Under the pieces are notes generated by a model. That model did no database searches. It was not told where the DNA came from and saw only the letters and a list, made by a program, of their open reading frames with translations. The translations under genes were made by a program, and so were the position numbers. From Nostoc piscinale CENA21 (GTDB lineage Bacteria; Cyanobacteriota; Cyanobacteriia; Cyanobacteriales; Nostocaceae): a DNA stretch of 64,000 bases. The stretch is from NCBI RefSeq assembly GCF_001298445.1, contig NZ_CP012036.1, positions 3,811,351-3,875,350 on the forward strand, in the 5' to 3' direction. Positions 8,888-18,458 of the stretch are shown here, one piece after another (the stretch's first letter is position 1; each line of letters starts with the position of its first letter).

Positions 8888-9819
8888 ATTTTTACCTTTT
8901 ATTTTTGCTTGGGGTGTCAATAATAGGGATTTTTAATAGATATAGGTTGAGTTCTTAAATCATAGAGCCAAAGTAAGTTTTATTTGTTTGAAGTTTTTAC
9001 GGTTTTTACGGGGTTTCATTGTAGCAATTTATAAGATTTCATAAAGTTGATCTTTGGTAGCAATTTTTCTCAGTGCTGTATTTGCAGAACTTAACTAATA
9101 ATTTAAAATGTATACATTATATCTATCTGCTACTGAGTTTAATCCAGCTTTTTTAATCACAAAAATTTAAAATTTTTGCAGATAAAAACAGCAGTGAACA
9201 TCTAAGCAAGATTTTTTGAGATTTTTCTTTTTTTAACTTTTGGTAATTTGAGAAAGCATGATTAGTGATAATCATCTATGTGATTTTATGCAAAAAAAAA
9301 GTTGTATCTATTGCAACTTAACTTTTGGGATTCTGAACTGGCATTGTCACAGTAACAGAGAGTTGCATGTCTAATGTCAAGCTCTTGTTATGTTTTTAAC
9401 TTTTGATTAGGTATTTTAGCTGGTAGATGTCTAATACCCTGATGTAATTTTTTCATTCATATTTTTATTTAAACAAACAAAAATTATGCGCGATTATTTC
9501 GCTCAAGAATTCTACCATTGGGTAGAGGTCGTCTATGCCTAATTGTAGGCAAGTTTAGAAAACTGAACACTGCAACTTGAAGTTTAGAGACGTTTTATCT
9601 CTAAATTTTAAGCAAACATTAAGAAACGTAAGTATATACTTATAAAAGTATAAAGAAAAATAAAGAAAAACTTATACACGTAAGAGTTACGCATAAAGAG
9701 GGTGTGGAGGTTTGGAACACCTATACACTGCGCTTAGGGAAGTAAGGGAGAGAAGGTGGGCCAAGAAGACAAGGCGGACAGAGGATGATTTATTTTCTGG
9801 TGTAAGTTCTAACAGCGAA
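8888..9819. other. Long AT-rich intergenic region
   Basis: About 930 bases without a supportable gene. It separates two minus-strand units and must contain the promoter of the secreted-protein pair near 8888-9000. A stretch at 9715-9780 is purine-rich low-complexity sequence of the gggaga/aagaca type seen in cyanobacterial spacers. No RNA gene was recognised. Confidence 0.4.
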
Positions 9820-9852
9820 AAAAGAAGGATAAATGTACTTCATCCTTCTTTT
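9820..9852 (-). terminator. Bidirectional-type terminator after cysA
   Basis: A perfect 11-bp inverted repeat pairs 9820-9830 with 9842-9852 (aaaagaaggat/atccttctttt, 11-base loop). It has A-runs on one side and T-runs on the other, so it can act in both directions. It lies 26 bases past the end of cysA. Confidence 0.75.
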
Positions 9853-9877
9853 ATGAGTAATTATTTAATTTTTATCT

Positions 9878-10894
9878 TTATATTGAGTAATATACAGGAA
9901 AGGATTTGGCATCTTTGGGCTTGACGTAAACTCGTTGTTGTGGTTCTAACTCTAATTCGTTGAAGCGATCGCGTGTGAGATGAGCTGTTACCACTTGTCC
10001 ATCATCCAAAGTCAATTCTACCTGAATTTCCCAACCCAGATGAATTAAGCGGCTAACTTTGGCAGATGCCGTTGCACCGTTGGCTTGTTTTTCGATAATT
10101 ACATCTTGGGGACGCAAAAATACTTCTGGGTATGCAGCATCAAACCCAACACTTTGGAAAATTCTGGAAGTGTTGGGTAAAACATTCACTGGGCCGATAA
10201 AACTCATCACAAATGCGGAAGCGGGATTGTCGTAAATCTCTGCTGGTGTACCTACCTGTTCCACCCGTCCTTTGTTCATGACTACGACCTCATCCGACAC
10301 TTCCATTGCTTCTTCTTGGTCGTGGGTGACAAAAACAGTGGTAACATGCACTTCATCATGGAGGCGGCGTAACCATGCCCGTAAATCTTTCCGCACTTTG
10401 GCATCTAATGCACCAAAGGGTTCATCTAACAATAACACCTCTGGTTCGACTGCCAAAGCTCTCGCTAATGCTACCCGTTGTCTTTGACCACCAGATAACT
10501 GTGAAGGATAGCGATCGCCTAATCCACCCAATTGTACTAGCTCTAGTAACTGTTCTACCCGCCCTTTAATTTTTTTGGCTGGGGCGTTGCGAATTTCTAA
10601 ACCAAAAGCAATATTTTGCCGCACAGTCATGTGCTTGAACAAAGCATAATGCTGAAATACAAACCCAATATTTCGTTCTTGTACACTTTGATAAGTAGCA
10701 TCTTTTCCAGTGAGCAGGATTTTGCCACTATCTGGCATTTCTAAACCAGCAATTAGCCTCAGTAAAGTAGATTTACCAGAACCAGATGGCCCAAGCAACG
10801 CCACCAGTGAACCACTCTTAACTGTCAAATCAACTTGGTCAACTGCCTTAAAACTGCCAAAATTTTTGGATACATTCTCAACTACTATGCCCAC
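9878..10894 (-). CDS. cysA: Sulfate/thiosulfate ABC transporter ATP-binding protein
   Basis: The cytoplasmic ATPase of the CysTWA sulfate permease. Visible are Walker A GPSGSGKST (35-43), Q-loop FVFQHYALF, signature LSGGQRQRVALARAL, Walker B LLLDEP, the H-loop FVTHDQ, and a C-terminal regulatory domain containing FLRPQDV and a TOBE-like beta segment (residues about 240-338). Length 338 matches CysA. The start is GTG 10894, preceded by GGCGG. Neither cysT/cysW nor a sulfate-binding protein is adjacent, so the ATPase is encoded apart from its permease, as in several Nostocales. Confidence 0.92.
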   Translation of the reverse strand: MGIVVENVSKNFGSFKAVDQVDLTVKSGSLVALLGPSGSGKSTLLRLIAGLEMPDSGKILLTGKDATYQSVQERNIGFVFQHYALFKHMTVRQNIAFGLEIRNAPAKKIKGRVEQLLELVQLGGLGDRYPSQLSGGQRQRVALARALAVEPEVLLLDEPFGALDAKVRKDLRAWLRRLHDEVHVTTVFVTHDQEEAMEVSDEVVVMNKGRVEQVGTPAEIYDNPASAFVMSFIGPVNVLPNTSRIFQSVGFDAAYPEVFLRPQDVIIEKQANGATASAKVSRLIHLGWEIQVELTLDDGQVVTAHLTRDRFNELELEPQQRVYVKPKDAKSFPVYYSI

Positions 10895-11062
10895 CGCCGT
10901 TATCCCCTTGCTAGTCTAACCCCGGTATGTTGCTAGATTTACCGTGCTTTATATATACCATACATAGATTTTTAACTCAAATACTTTTGAGCGGAATTTC
11001 AATCTTGATAATTGCAACTCTGAATCAATACTGACTTTTAGATTCTGAATTCTGAAGATTAT

Positions 11063-11569
11063 TTAATTACCACAACTACCACAATCAAGAAAGCCACAAT
11101 CAGTCCCACTACAATCTACAGCATGACAATGAAAGAAATCACAATCACTCAAGATATTAGCCATATCAGCACAATTGCAACTTAAATCTGCACAATCTAC
11201 ACAGTAAGTACTATCACTACTGCTACAGCTTGTATTGGAAGATTGACAATTATTACTGCCATTATCTTTTTTTGGTTGCCGTGTATTTGCTTCATCTTTT
11301 GATTCTAAATCTTCAGAATCATCCAATTGGGAACGCAGAATTAAGTTAGCTTGTTTGCAAGCTTGAAATCTTGTGCGGGACTTGATGAACGCCACTCTTA
11401 AACCTTCTTTGGCAATCACACGCTTGATGTACTGGGAACAAGATTCACCACCATATAAAATCCTATGGGCGCAAGCAAAACCTTTATGGGGGGAAATATG
11501 CTTTTGATATCCAGTAATCACGCTAACGCTAACTCTTCGAGTGAGAGAGTCTAGTAAAGAAATTTCCAT
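11063..11569 (-). CDS. YidD-like membrane insertion factor with a Cys-rich C-terminal tail
   Basis: Residues about 15-75 match the YidD family (ITGYQKHISPHKGFACAHRI, then SCSQYIKRVI, then SRTRFQACKQA), an amphipathic protein thought to assist YidC-dependent insertion at the membrane. Normal YidD is 70-90 residues, whereas this protein is 168. A charged linker (DDSEDLESKDEAN) leads to about 63 residues holding 12 cysteines, mostly in C-x-x-C, D-C and C-x-C contexts. The tail could bind metal or be cross-linked. Its ATG at 11569 is clear. It stands alone between cysA and chlP. Confidence 0.75.
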   Translation of the reverse strand: MEISLLDSLTRRVSVSVITGYQKHISPHKGFACAHRILYGGESCSQYIKRVIAKEGLRVAFIKSRTRFQACKQANLILRSQLDDSEDLESKDEANTRQPKKDNGSNNCQSSNTSCSSSDSTYCVDCADLSCNCADMANILSDCDFFHCHAVDCSGTDCGFLDCGSCGN

Positions 11570-11735
11570 GATGAGAGGCTAGGGGCTAGAGTCTAGGGAT
11601 GAGATTATTGAGTGAGTATTCCCAATTCACACTTAAGACTTCACACTTTCCATTTGTATCGGAATATTAAGGAATATTGCATTTCTGTCAAAACTGGGAG
11701 GTAGAGCGCAAAATCAGCCAAAAGACCGTGGTACG

Positions 11736-12992
11736 ATGCTTTCGGTAAATGTCAAGATTGGGAGAAGACCTTTGACACTACGGGTTGCTGTTGTGGGGTC
11801 AGGCCCTGCTGGTTCATCTGCCGCCGAAACACTGGCAAAAGCAGGGATTGAAACCTACCTGTTTGAGCGCAAGCTAGACAATGCCAAGCCCTGCGGGGGC
11901 GCTATTCCCCTTTGTATGGTGGGTGAATTTGACCTACCACCAGAGATTATTGATCGCCGGGTGCGGAAGATGAAAATGATTTCACCTTCCAATCGTGAGG
12001 TTGATATTAATCTGGTAAATGAAGAAGAATATATTGGAATGTGCCGCCGTGAAGTTTTAGATGGCTTTTTGCGGAATCGCGCGGCAAAATTAGGTGCAAA
12101 TTTAATTAACGCCACTGTTCATAAAGTCGATATACCCACAAATAATACCGACCCCTATACAATTCATTACGTTGACCATACTGAAGGCGGCGTACAGGGC
12201 GTTACAAAAACCCTGAAAGTAGATTTAATTATTGGGGCGGATGGGGCAAATTCCCGCATTGCCAAAGAAATGGATGCTGGGGATTATAATTATGCGATCG
12301 CTTTTCAAGAGCGAATTCGCTTACCCCAAGACAAAATGGCGTTCTACAACGACCTAGCCGAAATGTACGTCGGCGATGACGTTTCCACCGACTTTTATGC
12401 TTGGGTATTCCCCAAATACGACCACGTAGCCGTCGGTACTGGCACAATGCACGTCAATAAAGCCAGTATTAAACAGTTACAAGCTGGTATTCGCGCCCGT
12501 GCTGCCAAGAAACTAGAAGGCGGTAAAATCATCAAAGTCGAAGCGCATCCCATTCCCGAACATCCTCGTCCTCGTCGCGTCGTTGGTCGCATCGCCCTAG
12601 TTGGAGATGCTGCTGGCTACGTTACCAAATCTTCTGGTGAAGGAATTTACTTTGCGGCTAAATCTGGAAGAATGTGCGCTGAAACCATTGTGGAAACCTC
12701 TAACAACGGTAGCCGCATTCCCACAGAAAACGATCTGAAGCAGTATATCAAGCGTTGGGATAAGAAATACGGACTCACCTACAAAGTGTTAGACATTTTG
12801 CAGACTGTGTTCTATCGTTCTGATGCAACCCGTGAAGCATTCGTCGAAATGTGTGCTGACATGGATGTACAGCGCCTCACCTTCGACAGCTATCTATACA
12901 AAACAGTTGTCCCCGCCAACCCCATTACCCAACTGAAAATTACTGCCAAAACTATTGGTAGCTTAATTCGCGGTAACGCCCTCGCTCCCTAA
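11736..12992 (+). CDS. chlP: Geranylgeranyl reductase
   Basis: Reduces the geranylgeranyl chain to phytyl for chlorophyll and tocopherol, using NADPH, at the thylakoid/plasma membrane. The FAD-binding motif VVGSGPAGSSAAE (about 19-31) is followed by KPCGGAIPLCM, the second FAD segment DLIIGADGANSRIAKEM, and the third (RIALVGDAAGYVTKSSGEG), all hallmarks of ChlP. Length 418 is close to the usual 406. The ATG 11736 start gives a 12-residue extension; TTG at 11772 (start of LTLRVAVVG) would give the length seen in relatives. It is convergent with rpaA. Confidence 0.96.
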   Translation: MLSVNVKIGRRPLTLRVAVVGSGPAGSSAAETLAKAGIETYLFERKLDNAKPCGGAIPLCMVGEFDLPPEIIDRRVRKMKMISPSNREVDINLVNEEEYIGMCRREVLDGFLRNRAAKLGANLINATVHKVDIPTNNTDPYTIHYVDHTEGGVQGVTKTLKVDLIIGADGANSRIAKEMDAGDYNYAIAFQERIRLPQDKMAFYNDLAEMYVGDDVSTDFYAWVFPKYDHVAVGTGTMHVNKASIKQLQAGIRARAAKKLEGGKIIKVEAHPIPEHPRPRRVVGRIALVGDAAGYVTKSSGEGIYFAAKSGRMCAETIVETSNNGSRIPTENDLKQYIKRWDKKYGLTYKVLDILQTVFYRSDATREAFVEMCADMDVQRLTFDSYLYKTVVPANPITQLKITAKTIGSLIRGNALAP

Positions 12993-13050
12993 TACCATAT
13001 TGGATTTTAGATTAGCCATTTGGTATCAAAATCGAAGGTGAAAAACATAG

Positions 13051-13124
13051 CAGAGGAGAAGAAGTGCAGATAATTTCAATGGCAATTAATCCATTGTGAG
13101 TTAATTTGTACCTCGGCTCCTCTG
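13051..13124 (+). terminator. Stem-loop downstream of chlP
   Basis: cagaggag (13051-13058) pairs with ctcctctg (13117-13124), followed by taattttt. The 58-base loop contains a minor hairpin. It is the first candidate terminator after chlP. Confidence 0.4.
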
Positions 13125-13146
13125 TAATTTTTGGTTATTAGAGAAG

Positions 13147-13178
13147 GCAGGAGGCAGAAGGCAGAAGGCAGGAGGGAA
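13147..13178. repeat. gcagaag/gcaggag heptamer repeat
   Basis: Four to five degenerate copies of a 7-base unit (ggcagga, ggcagaa), a short tandemly repeated sequence typical of filamentous cyanobacteria. Confidence 0.6.
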
Positions 13179-13305
13179 GAGGGTTTTAGGTTAATTAATC
13201 TTTATTAATCTAGAATCTTTATTAATCTAGTTTTGTTTTTTCCACCAACTTACTTATGAATTGTGAATAGTGACGTAGATATTTTGCGACAAAATCTTAA
13301 ATTGA

Positions 13306-13347
13306 TTGGCATTCTCTCAAAATTGTTTCAAGAGAATGCCAATTTTT
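13306..13347 (+). terminator. Intrinsic terminator between chlP and rpaA
   Basis: A perfect 12-bp stem pairs 13306-13317 with 13331-13342 (ttggcattctct/agagaatgccaa, 13-base loop), followed by TTTTT on the plus strand. It is the strongest terminator in this convergent spacer. Confidence 0.8.
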
Positions 13348-13356
13348 GACTAATTG

Positions 13357-13486
13357 CAGTGCTATTGGACTCGTGGCGATTAATTAGCACTGTAGTACTA
13401 ATAGGGTAGCATTCGCCTACTAAGCACCAACCCCCACAAAAGGATGTCTATTGGAAGGTAGCTTTCTGTAGAGTCAAGCAGGCGAA
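13357..13486. other. Structured segment in the chlP-rpaA spacer
   Basis: Between the plus-strand terminator and the 3' end of rpaA, a hairpin pairs 13357-13364 with 13385-13392. A second long-range stem pairs 13412-13421 with 13477-13486 (9 of 10 bases), enclosing caacccccacaaaagga. It could be a small RNA or the 3' end of rpaA. I could not match it to a known RNA family. Confidence 0.2.
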
Positions 13487-13604
13487 ATTAGAGTTTTCCT
13501 TGGTAAAACCACTAAACCTCATTCCCCACAGCATGACACACAACATGATGGATTCGGCAAATTTAGGGCTGAGGTCAAGGAATAGATTGTGTTAGTCTAC
13601 CGCA

Positions 13605-14336
13605 TTATGCAGAAGCGCCTTCAGCTGATGCAGGCAGACTGGGTAATTCTAGACAATATCCTGCACCGTATACAGTTTTGATGTAGCGAGGATGACGAGG
13701 ATCGGGTTCGAGTTTAGTTCTTAAATGACGAATATGAACTCGAATTGTCTCAATGTCATCGTCAGGATCGTAACCCCAAACTTCGCGCAGAATTTCGCTA
13801 GGAGAAACTGTCTGTCCGTGGCGTTGCAACAAACAGTGGAGTAACTCAAATTCCAAATGGGTGAGTTTCACTGTCTCACTGAACCATATCGCCTCAAACC
13901 TCTCAGGAACCAAGGTTAAGGGGCCGTAGTTGAGAATTTCGCTGTGCTTGGCGGCTTGGGGAATGCGGTCAGTGCGCCGCAACAAAGCTCTTACCCGCGC
14001 CAGCATTTCTTCAACTTCAAAAGGTTTGGTGAGATAGTCGTCTGCGCCGGCGTTAAAGCCTTCCACTTTGTCTTGAGTCTGACTTAAGGCGGTCAGCATC
14101 AAAACGGGAATTTCCGCAGTGCGTTCATCCCGACGAAGGCGTTGACAAACTGTAAATCCATCTACTCTGGGCAGCATGAGATCGAGCATGATCAAGTCTG
14201 GTTGTAGCTGGAGAGCTAACGCTTGACCTTTGATGCCATCTTCAGCTTGACTGACATCGTAGCCAGCCATTTCTAAATTGACGGCAACAAGCTCGGAAAT
14301 TGCTGGGTCATCGTCTATGACTAGAATCCTCGGCAT
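13605..14336 (-). CDS. rpaA: Circadian/light response regulator RpaA (OmpR/PhoB family)
   Basis: The master output regulator of the cyanobacterial clock, phosphorylated by SasA, controlling dusk genes and glycogen metabolism, and also implicated in phycobilisome association. The receiver domain has acidic residues D8-D10, phospho-acceptor Asp52 (LIMLDLMLP) and Lys in DDYLTKPF. The winged-helix DNA-binding domain (about 135-232) includes LTHLEFELLHCLL and IRVHIRHLRTKLE. The phrases NLEMAGYDVSQAEDG and FNAGADDYLTKPFEV identify RpaA rather than RpaB or NblR. Length 243. ATG at 14336. The position convergent with chlP appears to be shared with other Nostocales. Confidence 0.92.
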   Translation of the reverse strand: MPRILVIDDDPAISELVAVNLEMAGYDVSQAEDGIKGQALALQLQPDLIMLDLMLPRVDGFTVCQRLRRDERTAEIPVLMLTALSQTQDKVEGFNAGADDYLTKPFEVEEMLARVRALLRRTDRIPQAAKHSEILNYGPLTLVPERFEAIWFSETVKLTHLEFELLHCLLQRHGQTVSPSEILREVWGYDPDDDIETIRVHIRHLRTKLEPDPRHPRYIKTVYGAGYCLELPSLPASAEGASA

Positions 14337-14490
14337 TATGAAAAAAATTATTGCTACTTTTTAAGGAAAAATAAGAATCTTTGGTGGATACAAAGATTTC
14401 TGTCTTGATTATAAAAAAGATTTTAAATCTAACATAAATATTAAAACTAATTCATGAAAAACAAAACTTAAGATACACGAAATTTGCAAA

Positions 14491-15558
14491 ATGATGTGTT
14501 ACCCGCCCTACAATCCAGCTAAGTTTTTACAAAATGGTGTAGCAATGACTGTTTACACTGCTTTTTGGGGAAAACGTTACTGGGAAAGTACAGTTTCTCA
14601 ACCAGAGCCGCCCTATCATAAAACAATATTGATGGGTGGACAAGGTGTGCCGATTTTTACTTGGGTAGCTATTCCCGAAAATGCCCACAGTACAATCATT
14701 GCCACCTATGGAATTACAGGCGAATTAGACCAAGAATGGTCTTTGCGGTTATTAGGACGCAAAGCATACTCTCAAGGCTACGCTGTGGTGTTATTTGATT
14801 GGCGGGCGCACGGTAAAACGGCAGAATTATCACCAACTTTAACCTCTGATGGATTGTATGAGGGCGAAGATTTTGTACGCTTGGCGGCGGCGGCGGCGGC
14901 GATGGGATGTCCCAGGAAATTTTGGTTTATGGGGTTTTCTTTGGGGGGACAATTAGCCCTGTGGGGAATCAAAACAGCTGCGGAGTTAACCCAGGGTAAT
15001 GAAAATTTGGGTATCGAATACAGCGATATTGGTGGCGGTGCAGTGATTTGTCCGAGTTTGGATTCGTTGCGATCGCTCACCTATCTCACCAAAGACCGTT
15101 TTGGTAGACTCATAGAAGCTAGTATTGTGCGTGAGTTAAAGAAACTCGCTTGGCGAATCCATGATGCTCATCCTGGAACTATTGACCCCCAAGCCATAGA
15201 AAGAACAAACACCATTTGGGATTTTGACCACGAACTAGTAATTGAAAGGCTGGGTTTTCCTAGTGTAGAGGCATACTACAAAGCCAGCAGCGCCCTCCAA
15301 CTGTTACCAGAACTCCAAAAACCAACTTTAATTATCTACGCTGCCGATGATCCTTTATTTCATCCAGATATCGTCCCCGAATTAAAAGCCGCCTGTAAGC
15401 AGAATTCCGCCCTAGATTTGCTACTCACCCGTTATGGAGGTCATGTCGGCTATTTAAGTAGCAAAGAGTGTCAGTCCCAGGCGCAAGACCCTGATCCTTG
15501 GTGGGCTTGGAATCGGATTTTGCAATGGTTAGAACACCAAAATACTGCTGTTGTTTAG
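14491..15558 (+). CDS. Alpha/beta hydrolase
   Basis: A 355-residue serine hydrolase-fold protein of unknown substrate. The nucleophile elbow is G-F-S-L-G-G with Ser150. The acid is probably Asp in YAADDPLFHP, and the general base His in RYGGHVGYLS, in the order typical of YheT-like/AbhD hydrolases. An early strand-turn reads SQGYAVVLFDWRAHGKT. There is no signal peptide, so it is cytoplasmic. The start is uncertain: ATG 14491 or the second ATG at 14494 gives MCYPPYNPAKFL, while ATG 14545 (MTVYTAFWGKRYW) is also possible. A run of six alanines at 132-137 reflects a gcg-gcg triplet repeat. Confidence 0.82.
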   Translation: MMCYPPYNPAKFLQNGVAMTVYTAFWGKRYWESTVSQPEPPYHKTILMGGQGVPIFTWVAIPENAHSTIIATYGITGELDQEWSLRLLGRKAYSQGYAVVLFDWRAHGKTAELSPTLTSDGLYEGEDFVRLAAAAAAMGCPRKFWFMGFSLGGQLALWGIKTAAELTQGNENLGIEYSDIGGGAVICPSLDSLRSLTYLTKDRFGRLIEASIVRELKKLAWRIHDAHPGTIDPQAIERTNTIWDFDHELVIERLGFPSVEAYYKASSALQLLPELQKPTLIIYAADDPLFHPDIVPELKAACKQNSALDLLLTRYGGHVGYLSSKECQSQAQDPDPWWAWNRILQWLEHQNTAVV

Positions 15559-15627
15559 CAGCCTTGCCATTATCTCTGTTCTAGGCAAAAGTGCGATCGC
15601 CCGGAACATGAAAATATGAAAATCTCA

Positions 15628-15650
15628 AAGCTCTCTTGTAAAGAGAGCTT
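15628..15650 (+). terminator. Hairpin after the alpha/beta hydrolase gene
   Basis: A perfect 10-bp palindrome (aagctctctt/aagagagctt) with a 3-base loop, followed by cagatttgttgttt. The short T-run makes termination plausible but weak. Confidence 0.5.
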
Positions 15651-15746
15651 CAGATTTGTTGTTTAGGCAATACCTGGGGAATGAAAGATACAATATTGGT
15701 CAATTACGGTTTTTATCAAGCTGGCATCAACTATTCAGTTTGCTGT

Positions 15747-16361
15747 TTAGATAGATGCTTGCTTTTTCTTTAAAAATCGGCCTAAAGAACCTGCCACTAA
15801 CAAGCCTAAAATTGCACTTGGTTCTGGAACGGCTGTGGCTGTTAACTGACCACCAACATCTACTCGACAGTTGGGGAATGTACTACAGACTTCTGGTGAC
15901 AGGTCATCCTTTAAAAATATCGTAGCGTTTGGTAATCCCTGGTCAGGATCTAAAAATGTATAAAAAGATAACCCAGTCACTTCTGTAGCAAAGTCAATTC
16001 CTAAATCAAAGCCGTTGGGCGTATCAAAGTTACCTGTTTGCAAAACAGTGCGAGAAACAGTATCAAAGTTGAAGTTAAAGCTACTGTTGGGATTGGGAAA
16101 ATCATAATCGAAACTTTGTAATAAAGTTCCGGCTGGGTCAAAAAAGGAGATTGTGAAATCACTCAGCTGATCTCTGGTGACAACGCTGCCTAAGAAACTA
16201 TCGTCAAAGGAAAATCTACCGCTAGCTGAATAACCTTGTCCTCCCAACCAAGATAAGTCAAAAGAAGCTGCATCAGCTTGGGGAACATTGATGACAGTCG
16301 CTAAAGATGTGACAGTAACTACAGCTACTGTAGCTTTAATTTGGGTAAAAAATCTGTTCAT
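15747..16361 (-). CDS. PEP-CTERM sorting domain protein
   Basis: A 204-residue exported protein. The signal peptide spans about residues 1-31 (ending PQADA-ASF). The mature body is beta-rich with Asp/Phe repeats and two Cys near the end (EVCSTFPNC). The tail VPEPSAILGLLVAGSLG followed by RFLKKKQ is a canonical PEP-CTERM signal: motif, transmembrane helix, basic end. Such proteins are processed by an exosortase and delivered to the surface or extracellular polysaccharide. The substrate or partner is unknown. ATG 16361 follows a poly-A stretch rather than a clear ribosome site. Confidence 0.88.
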   Translation of the reverse strand: MNRFFTQIKATVAVVTVTSLATVINVPQADAASFDLSWLGGQGYSASGRFSFDDSFLGSVVTRDQLSDFTISFFDPAGTLLQSFDYDFPNPNSSFNFNFDTVSRTVLQTGNFDTPNGFDLGIDFATEVTGLSFYTFLDPDQGLPNATIFLKDDLSPEVCSTFPNCRVDVGGQLTATAVPEPSAILGLLVAGSLGRFLKKKQASI

Positions 16362-17147
16362 TTTTTTTTGAAAATAATCAATTTTCCTGAAATATGCGAA
16401 CTCTGCTCACAGAGTTAATGGGTGGAATATTCGGTAATAAAAGTCAAACAAAATATTCACCAGACTGTTTGATATCTGGTTGTTATAATCATGATTTATG
16501 TTGTTTGCTTCTGTGCAGTACCTAAAACATTCCAGATGGAATTTTATCATTAGATTTATTTTTATTTAAATGTTTAATAATTTATTTTTTCATAGCATTC
16601 AAAAAAAAGTAAGATTTTATAAAAAAAAATTATATTTATTTCAATAATTAATCACTTATTAACCTTTGCTTAAAGATGGTCTGTATATCTGAAAGCAAAT
16701 AATTTTATGGCAGAGATTATTAGCTATAATCGTCATTAAATAAGCGTTTATAACGATGATAAGTTAGTTGTGAAATCGGTAAATAATGAAAATTAGATAG
16801 CGATAAAAATTTTCACTTTGTCAATTGTTGTCTGTTAAGTATCTCTGGCTATCTTGTCAATAAATCATCAAAATAAATTATCTAAATCTATTAATTTATT
16901 GTTCATTTTTTCTGATATGCGGAAAGCGCACTTAAGTTGTTTATAAATTATTTGTTACTCATTTATATAAAATTTATAGGCAAAATATCTTGCTTAAATC
17001 GGTTAATGCAGAGGCTATTTGAGATATTTATTCGCAGTATTTAAAAAGATATTTTAGGAGTTTTTTATAACTGTACTTTAAATAAAGCATTACCCAAGCT
17101 TAATCTAATTCCCATAACTTCTTCCAAGCATTTCTATTTGTGACCAA
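16362..17147. other. AT-rich divergent intergenic region
   Basis: About 785 very AT-rich bases between two divergently transcribed exported-protein genes. I see no gene or RNA in it; it must carry the promoters of both. The long 5' region in front of the PhoX-like gene could host a phosphate-response (Pho box) site, but no convincing CTTAACCT-type repeats were found. Confidence 0.4.
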
Positions 17148-18458
17148 ATGAAATTATCAAGACGTAGATTTTTTACATTAGCTGGGGCAAGTGCCGCTGG
17201 TACATTATTAGCCTCGCCTTTAGAAGCTCTTTACGCCAGACAAGCCAACGGTCAACCTATTTTCGGCACAGGTTATGGTGCGCTGGTTCCTGATCCTAAT
17301 GGTTTGTTAGATTTACCGCCTGGATTTCAATATCGCACTTTCTCCCGTACAGGCGAACTCATGACCGATGGTACTTTAGTACCAGGCGCTCATGATGGGA
17401 TGGCTGCTTTCCCTGGCCCAAGAAATACAGTTATTTTGGTTCGCAATCACGAACTTAGCACTGGTTTCAGTGGTTCACGTACACAAGGGACAAAACCTTA
17501 TGATCCAATTGCTAGAGGTGGTACAACAACCTTAGTTGTCGGCGCTAATCGCCAGTTAATCAAACACTTTGTGTCTTTGAGTGGAACCATCCGTAACTGT
17601 GCTGGTGGCCTGACTCCTTGGGGTTCTTGGATTAGTTGTGAAGAAGATGTGACTTTACCAAGTGCAACTAACGGAGTCACAAAACCACACGGTTACAACT
17701 TTGAAGTTCCAGCTAGTGCTACCTCTGGGGTTACACCAGAGCCTCTAGTTGCAATGGGAAGATTTAATCATGAAGCTGTAGCTGTAGACCCCAGAACCGG
17801 AATTGTCTATGAAACTGAAGATAGAGGAGATAGCCTTTTTTATCGTTTTATTCCCACAGAGCGCGGCAATTTAAAAGCTGGTGGTACTCTGCAAGCATTG
17901 AAAATTGTCGGTCAACCTAGAGTTAATACCTCTAACAGTGGTTTCAGACCAGGACAGAAGTTGGCTGTAGAGTGGGTGACTATTCCTAATCCCAACCCAC
18001 TAGATGGTGATACTGTCAGATTCCAAGGTCAAGAATTAGGCGCAGCTACCTTTGCTCGTGGGGAAGGTATCTGGTATGGTAACGGAGAATTTTATTTTTG
18101 TTGTACAAGTGGTGGCGCTGCTCAGGCTGGTCAAGTTTGGCGCTACATTCCACCAGTTGACGGAACCCCTGAAAGCCTTGATTTGTTTGTCGAGTCTCAA
18201 TCTAGAAATGTGCTGGATATGCCTGACAACATAGTTGTGGCACCTTTTGGTGATCTCATTCTTTGTGAAGATGGAGACGGCGATAATTTCTTAAGAGGTG
18301 TGAATCCCCAAGGTGAAATCTATAATTTTGCCCGTAATGCCTTAAATGATAGTGAGTTTGCAGGTGCTTGCTTCTCGCCTGATGGTAGAACTTTGTTTGT
18401 TAACATCCAAACTCCTGGTATTACTTTTGCCATTTGGGGGCCTTGGACAAGAGCTTAG
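17148..18458 (+). CDS. PhoX/DUF839 family phosphatase, Tat-exported
   Basis: A 436-residue protein of the PhoX (DUF839) family, calcium/iron-dependent alkaline phosphatases that release phosphate from esters outside the cytoplasm. The twin-arginine signal MKLSRRRFFTLAGASAAG indicates Tat export, expected for a metalloenzyme folded inside the cell. Family features include VRNHEL, GGTTTLVV, NCAGGLTPWGSWISCEED with paired Cys, RFNHEAVAVDPRTG-VYETED, and a late LCEDGDGDN acidic loop. It is shorter than the roughly 600-700-residue PhoX of some cyanobacteria and resembles the short DUF839 form, so the substrate is not certain. It has no neighbours in the same unit. Confidence 0.82.
   Translation: MKLSRRRFFTLAGASAAGTLLASPLEALYARQANGQPIFGTGYGALVPDPNGLLDLPPGFQYRTFSRTGELMTDGTLVPGAHDGMAAFPGPRNTVILVRNHELSTGFSGSRTQGTKPYDPIARGGTTTLVVGANRQLIKHFVSLSGTIRNCAGGLTPWGSWISCEEDVTLPSATNGVTKPHGYNFEVPASATSGVTPEPLVAMGRFNHEAVAVDPRTGIVYETEDRGDSLFYRFIPTERGNLKAGGTLQALKIVGQPRVNTSNSGFRPGQKLAVEWVTIPNPNPLDGDTVRFQGQELGAATFARGEGIWYGNGEFYFCCTSGGAAQAGQVWRYIPPVDGTPESLDLFVESQSRNVLDMPDNIVVAPFGDLILCEDGDGDNFLRGVNPQGEIYNFARNALNDSEFAGACFSPDGRTLFVNIQTPGITFAIWGPWTRA

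Noticed and set aside
9712..9924. Small plus-strand frame upstream of cysA's 3' end
   Set aside because: It begins in low-complexity sequence, runs through the terminator hairpin and overlaps the end of cysA; no similarity or ribosome site.
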